Of a stretch of DNA of 64,000 nucleotides, positions 59,701 through 64,000 are shown piece after piece. The DNA is taken from contig JAIWND010000028.1 of assembly GCA_025330725.1 (NCBI GenBank), positions 297,150 to 361,149 of the forward strand. The letters are read 5' to 3'. The notes below the pieces were generated by a model that did not search any database, had not been told where the DNA came from, and was given only the letters and a program-made list of their open reading frames with translations. The stretch's first letter is position 1. Every line of letters begins with the position of its first letter. Origin of the DNA: Chlamydoabsidia padenii (lineage: Eukaryota; Mucoromycota; Mucoromycetes; Mucorales; Cunninghamellaceae). The position numbers and the translations under genes were made by a program.

Positions 59701-61829
59701 ACGTCTATCAGCACAAATATCAAGGAACGTCTAGGTAAAAAGTATTATTTAACAAAACTGGGTGTTGGTTACTAAATTTGGGTGTCGATCTAGATTTCTC
59801 TTGCGCATTGTTTGGTGCCGACGGTGGTTTGGTCGCTAATGCGCCTCATATCCCTGTACATCTTGGTGCCCTCAGTCATGCAGTGACCTATCAAATGAAC
59901 TACTATAAGGATGATTTACATGAAGGTGATGTTATCATGACCAATCATCCTGCCGCTGGTGGCTCTCATTTACCTGGTAAGTCTTTATTTATATAACCTC
60001 GACATTTATACTGATTTGCTTTTTTTTTTTTTTTTTTTTTTTTTCTTAGATATCACCATCATTACCCCTGTATTCCATCAAAAGAAAATTGTCTTCTTTG
60101 TTGCCTCCCGTGGTCATCATGCCGACATTGGTGGGATCTCTCCAGGTAAATGACTATCTTGTTTCAAATTAACATTAGATACTAATGTCTCTCATACTTT
60201 TATTAGGATCCATGCCGCCACACTCAAAAGAGTTGTACCAAGAAGGTGCTGCTATCAAGTCATTCAAAATTGTATCTGGTGGGCGCTTTGATGGAGAAGG
60301 CGTAAAGAAACATTTATATGATATCCCTGGTTCTTATCCTGGTTGCTCTGGCACAAGACTTCTGCAAGACAATATATCTGGTAAGATACTATTATTATTG
60401 ATTAGTACAAGACTTTGTTCTAACAACAATGGGGTGGGGTATTATTCTATTAATAGATCTCAAGGCCCAGATCGCCGCCAATCAAAAAGGAATCACTCTG
60501 GTGGAACGTCTTATTGATGAATACTCATTGGAAGTGGTCCAGGCATATATGCTGCACATTCGACGAAATGCTGAATCCGCTGTACGAAACCTATTAAAAC
60601 AAGTCGCCAAAGAACATCGTGGGACGGTTCTACAAGGACAAGACATGATGGACGATGGGACGGTGATCAAGCTCAGCGTGCATATCAACGAAGACGATGG
60701 CAGTGCGGTGTTTGATTTTGATGGTACTGGCCCTGAAGTTTATGGAAATACCAACACTCCTGAAAGTGTCTGTCATAGTGCGATCATCTATTGTATTCGA
60801 TGCTTGGTCGACCAAAACATCCCGTTGAATTCTGGCTGCTTGGAGCCCATTGATATCCGGATTCCTCCAAGCTCGATCCTTAGCCCCTCTGAATCCTGCG
60901 CGGTGGTGGGTGGTAATGTCCTTACAAGTCAACGTATCTGCGATGTGGTCCTCAAAACATTCAACGCATGTGCTGCTAGTCAAGGATGCTGCAACAATTT
61001 GACATTTGGAAAAGGCGGAAAGAATGAAGATACTGGTGAATTGCTACCTGGTTGGGGATACTATGAAACAATAGCCGGTAAGTAATCTTGATAAACAAGA
61101 TTACTTGGATTTACTCATTACTTTTTTTTTTTTTTTTTTTTTTTTGTATGGCGATAATCATTGATATAGGTGGTAGTGGTGCTGGACCTGATTGGCATGG
61201 TCAAAGTGGTGTTCATACAGTAAGTTATTTATACAATCTGTCCCTTGAAATGTACGAACTTACCATCATTCTGCTTTATAATGTAGCATATGACAAATAC
61301 TCGAATTACTGATCCCGAAATCCTTGAAAAGCGCTACCCTGTTGTTTTGCGGGAGTTTTCCATTCGTAAAGGTAAGAAAATGTTATAATTAAAAATCGGG
61401 GGAGGGGGGGCTATTCATAACATTTACCAATATGATTCGTTTACAATAGACTCTGGTGGTCAGGGGGCCTTCAAAGGTGGGGATGGTGTGATCCGCGATA
61501 TTGAATTCTTGGAGTCGGGTATTCAAGTCTCCATTTTGTCAGAACGTCGGGTTTTCCAACCGTATGGTCTAGCTGGTGGTGAAAATGCTCAAACCGGGAT
61601 GAACCTATGGATTCGCAAAAATGGGGCTAATACTCCTACCATCTTGAACCTGTCAGGTAAAAATTCGGCTCCATTCAAAAAAGGCGATCGCATTGTAATA
61701 CACACTCCTGGTGGTGGTGGATATGGGTCATTCAAACAAGAACATGTGGTAACTCCTCGGCATATCGATCCCATCATCAAGGCGAGTGGATCCTTGGGTG
61801 CTTATAAGGATATGTCGGAAAGCGCTTAG
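56765..61829 (+). CDS. OXP1: 5-oxoprolinase (ATP-hydrolysing)
   Basis: Hydrolyses 5-oxoproline to glutamate with ATP in the glutathione cycle; cytosolic. Sixteen exons: 56765-57014, 57122-57229, 57293-57377, 57447-57571, 57630-57722, 57777-58010, 58102-58397, 58471-58822, 58895-59734, 59794-59976, 60050-60145, 60207-60380, 60457-61077, 61170-61219, 61287-61371, 61450-61829; 1323 aa, slightly longer than the usual ~1290. Motifs: [13 protein letters not shown] at the N-terminus (hydantoinase A N-domain), [83 protein letters not shown]; the HyuB-like half starts near [14 protein letters not shown] and has [48 protein letters not shown] and TPGGGGYG near the end. Most introns are phase 1 after G. 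Intron 6 ends in CTTTA repeats; several introns have T runs up to 24 nt. Confidence 0.96.
58066..58101 (+). repeat. (CTTTA)n tandem repeat forming an intron 3' end
   Basis: About six CTTTA-type units run up to the TTTAG acceptor before exon 7 of the oxoprolinase gene, so the microsatellite supplies the polypyrimidine tract and the AG. Confidence 0.8.
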
Positions 61830-62602
61830 GGGTTTTACTTTAGGTTATATACTAGTATAGTGTTATTATAATTATTATTTTGAAATAAAAAATTAAACTT
61901 TGTATCATCTATTTAACTGACAAAAAAAAAAAAAAAAAAAAAAAAAGTTGTCGCTACTTTTCTGCAACTTGTTTGAATTCCAATTCTATATGCTACTGTA
62001 CATTCGATGGTTTACTATAATACAACAAGCTTTTGGATTAAATACCATAGTAAACATACAGAATTCACAAACATAAACAATTGATATTGAAAAATAATAT
62101 CTGATAAATCTACTATATGGGGAGAACACAGAAAAAGAATATGCATGAATCACAATTATTCAAATTCCGTCAGATGGGGAGCGGAAAATACCAATAATGA
62201 CAAACAAAGTAAATACCTATTTCAGATACAAATGACCCATTATCTCAACGAAATAACTTCCTAGTACTCAAACAAGAAGATCACTCTCTTATCACAAGCC
62301 ATAATATACCGATAATACAAAGAAGACAAACCATTTATATGAAGAGTATTTTTTATTTAGATCTTGATTAAAAAACGACATCCGAGTTTCATCGTACTTT
62401 CTCATTTTATTTACCCCCTTTTTACTATCTTATATTCAAAAACTCCATGACTTGACAGATATGAAAAAGGACAAACTAAAGGAAAACGGATGGATTACTT
62501 AAAAAAGAAAACAGGTTTCTGGGGATATAAATAACCAATAGGAACAGGATCCGACGAAAAAAATTCAAAATCCGAAAAAAAAGGTAAAAAAATTAAAAAA
62601 AG
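61830..62602. other. Intergenic region downstream of oxoprolinase
   Basis: AT-rich. A 25-nt A run lies at 61922-61946. TTCAAATTCCGTC at 62159-62171 is an orphan copy of the recurrent element. A TTTTTTT stretch in the tRNA sense, just below 62601, is the likely Pol III terminator of the tRNA gene. Confidence 0.5.
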
Positions 62603-62674
62603 CTCTCAGACGGGGAATTGAACCCCGGTCTCCCGCGTGACAGGCGGGGATACTAACCACTATACTATCTAAGA
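62603..62674 (-). tRNA. tRNA-Asp (GUC)
   Basis: A 72-nt cloverleaf on the minus strand with no intron. The 7-bp acceptor stem pairs TCTTAGA with TCTGAGA (one T-G wobble), followed by discriminator G. The D arm contains GTATAGTGGTTAGTAT, the anticodon stem is CCCGC/GCGGG with loop CTGTCAC, so the anticodon is GTC (62641-62639). The T arm is GGGGTTCAATTCCCC with the universal TTCAA. A and B box Pol III promoter elements are internal. The 3' end is followed by a run of T in the sense strand, the Pol III terminator. Confidence 0.95.
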
Positions 62675-62793
62675 GAGTATAGATAGTTTAACGCGCGTCG
62701 AAATTTCTCTCTCTTTTATACTTTTTTCCACGGCATTACCCCTTAAATTACACCCCTTGTGACACCTGACACATACCATTTTTTACCCCTTGA

Positions 62794-64000
62794 TTTAAAC
62801 TCCGACATTTATTTCCTTTTTCGACCATCAACACCCCCATTTCTAAAAAAATTATTTTACCCCTTGATCCAAACCCCGACACACCGTCACCTCATCCCAA
62901 CAACACTTCACTCACCACCATTCCCCCTGTACCACCCCCTAATCAACTGCTTCCGACCCCTCCTCCCGGTACTAAACGCACTCGCGACCTCCTGACTAAA
63001 GTACCCCTTACCCCCTCCCAAGTATCAGCCAGAAAACGACAGGCTACCCCCATTGCTACCCCCCCAAAAAACCCCCATTTAGAAAAAACAAACACACACA
63101 AAAAAAAAAATTACCCCTCACCCCTTCCACTAACCACCACCCCGGATTCCGCCATGGCAACCCCCCCTAGCAACGCACTTCCAGACTGGGCACTCCAGAT
63201 GGAAAAACGACTTTCTAGCATGGAAGCCATCATTAAAGAAAACCAAAACCTTCGCACCGAACTCATCGCTGCCAAACAACTCATAGAAAAACTACAACAA
63301 CAAATACAAGATCAAAACCCACCCACAATTTCAAACAACGGAAAAAACCATGCGACTTTTTCAAACACCGACATACGACCCCTTTTGACTCATGATACCG
63401 TTTTCGATCGTCATACATCCACGCAGGACTCGATATATGCAACAGTACCAAACACCACCACACCTCACTCCTCCTACGCCGCCATTACCAAGAAGACAAT
63501 ACCACCAAAAAAAAAAAAGCCAGCCCATCTCCAACAAAAAAAAAAAAAGGAGATGGATCGCCTTCGACATCCTTCTGACGGAATGGTGGAATGGGCACTT
63601 CGACATTTCAACGAACCCGCTGGACCACAAGGGTATACCTTTGTGTATCTCCCCTCTCCTAGACGCACCACACCAAGTGAACTCCGAAAGACACTCACTA
63701 TCCTCGGCATTAACACCAAACGAATTATTGATATTCACACCCCGACAAGAAAGGTCATCGGTATATTGATTCACCAATCCTACGCAGACGAATTCACAGA
63801 CATATTAAAAAAAAAGAAGCTAACCCCACTCACATTTGATCCCACAGCAGCTTCCGTCCTTGTAGATCCTCGCTTCGACCATTACAACGAAGAACAGCGC
63901 GTACAGACAGCCACCACCATCCACCAAAAACGAATCGGCACCATCTGTCGCCGTATGCGCAACCAGCACCTCGGGAACGCCCTCATCTCATTTTTTCATA
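62794..64000 (+). mobile_element. Retrotransposon ORF1/gag-like frame, open to the window edge
   Basis: A frame without stops runs from 62794 to the end of the window (402 codons), with the first ATG at 63154. The N-terminal part before the ATG is Pro/Thr-rich and basic (PPPGTKRTRDLLTKV, SARKRQATP). After the ATG: a coiled coil of about 40 residues (MEKRLSSMEAIIKENQNLRT and on), a Ser/Thr/Lys-rich linker with two Lys runs, and a folded domain (PQGYTFVYLPSPRRTTPSEL, LGINTKRIIDIHTPTRKVIG, ASVLVDPRFDHYN). Layout and composition suit ORF1 of a LINE-like retroelement; ORF2 would lie beyond the window. Codon use is rich in C and A at third positions, unlike host genes. The 5' flank has two similar words (ACCCCTTGATTTAAACTCCG and ACCCCTTGATCCAAACCCCG). 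The element begins within about 30-120 bp of the tRNA-Asp gene. Identification by analogy, without a reverse transcriptase in view. Confidence 0.6.

Noticed and set aside
63392..63777. Frames at 63392-63769 (plus) and 63361-63777 (minus)
   Set aside because: Both lie inside the longer open ORF1-like frame that continues past the window edge and has a coiled coil and a folded-domain pattern.

Overview
The window reads as nuclear DNA of a filamentous fungus, most likely an early-diverging one (Mucoromycota, probably Mucorales). Evidence: AT-rich intergenic DNA, genes broken by many 50-100 nt GT-AG introns, a fungal GATA factor with the N-terminal fungal domain, a Whi3-type RNA-binding protein, a Ura2-type pyrimidine fusion with a dead DHOase segment, a Ste20/PAK kinase, a FAR1-type zinc-finger protein and a C-rich retroelement ORF. 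The species cannot be fixed from sequence alone.

Layout. 1-1278: two units of a dispersed repeat. 1279-7026 (all minus): SNF5, the MICOS subunit Mic10 and a CLIP-170-type CAP-Gly protein. 8429-11625 (plus): an Edc1/PNRC-like decapping enhancer and ribosomal protein uS3. 12116-14895 (minus): Ste20/PAK kinase. 16090-20784 (plus): a sestrin and a secreted two-module protein. 21514-26269 (minus): a membrane-anchored basic protein, NMN adenylyltransferase and Whi3-like protein. 26963-29914 (plus): two-finger GATA factor and acyl-CoA thioesterase-like protein. 29915-33029: repeats plus an uncertain gene. 33030-34308 (minus): protein-L-isoaspartate methyltransferase. 34309-37351: repeats. 37352-45681 (minus): the 2266-aa CPSase-ATCase protein and a Gemin7-like protein. 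47405-48677 (plus): Sfp1-type zinc finger. 49765-52409 (minus): FAR1-type protein. 53659-54441 (plus): NFKBIL1-like protein. 54727-56024 (minus): Cia1/CIAO1. 56765-61829 (plus): 5-oxoprolinase. 62603-62674 (minus): tRNA-Asp. 62794-64000: a retrotransposon ORF1-like frame running off the window.

Most genes are unrelated housekeeping or regulatory genes, as expected of a eukaryotic chromosome; there is no operon. Shared themes are nutrient and growth signalling (sestrin, Ste20, GATA, Sfp1, Whi3) and basic metabolism (pyrimidines, NAD, glutathione cycle, Fe-S assembly).

Most notable signals: (1) a recurrent bipartite element, GGCGGGATTTGAAA and variants, 60-430 bp upstream of most start codons, resembling a compressed E2F/CHR element; (2) two micro-exons of 3 and 4 nt in uS3 and the thioesterase gene, each needed to restore the protein; (3) a sestrin in a fungus, keeping the Cys and Tyr but not the His of the peroxidase-type site; (4) seven homopolymer runs of 41-67 nt that are all A on the plus strand, while plus-strand T runs stop at about 25; (5) a retroelement ORF beginning just upstream of a tRNA gene. 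Exon boundaries were read by eye from splice sites and reading phase; each multi-exon model given sums to a multiple of three.
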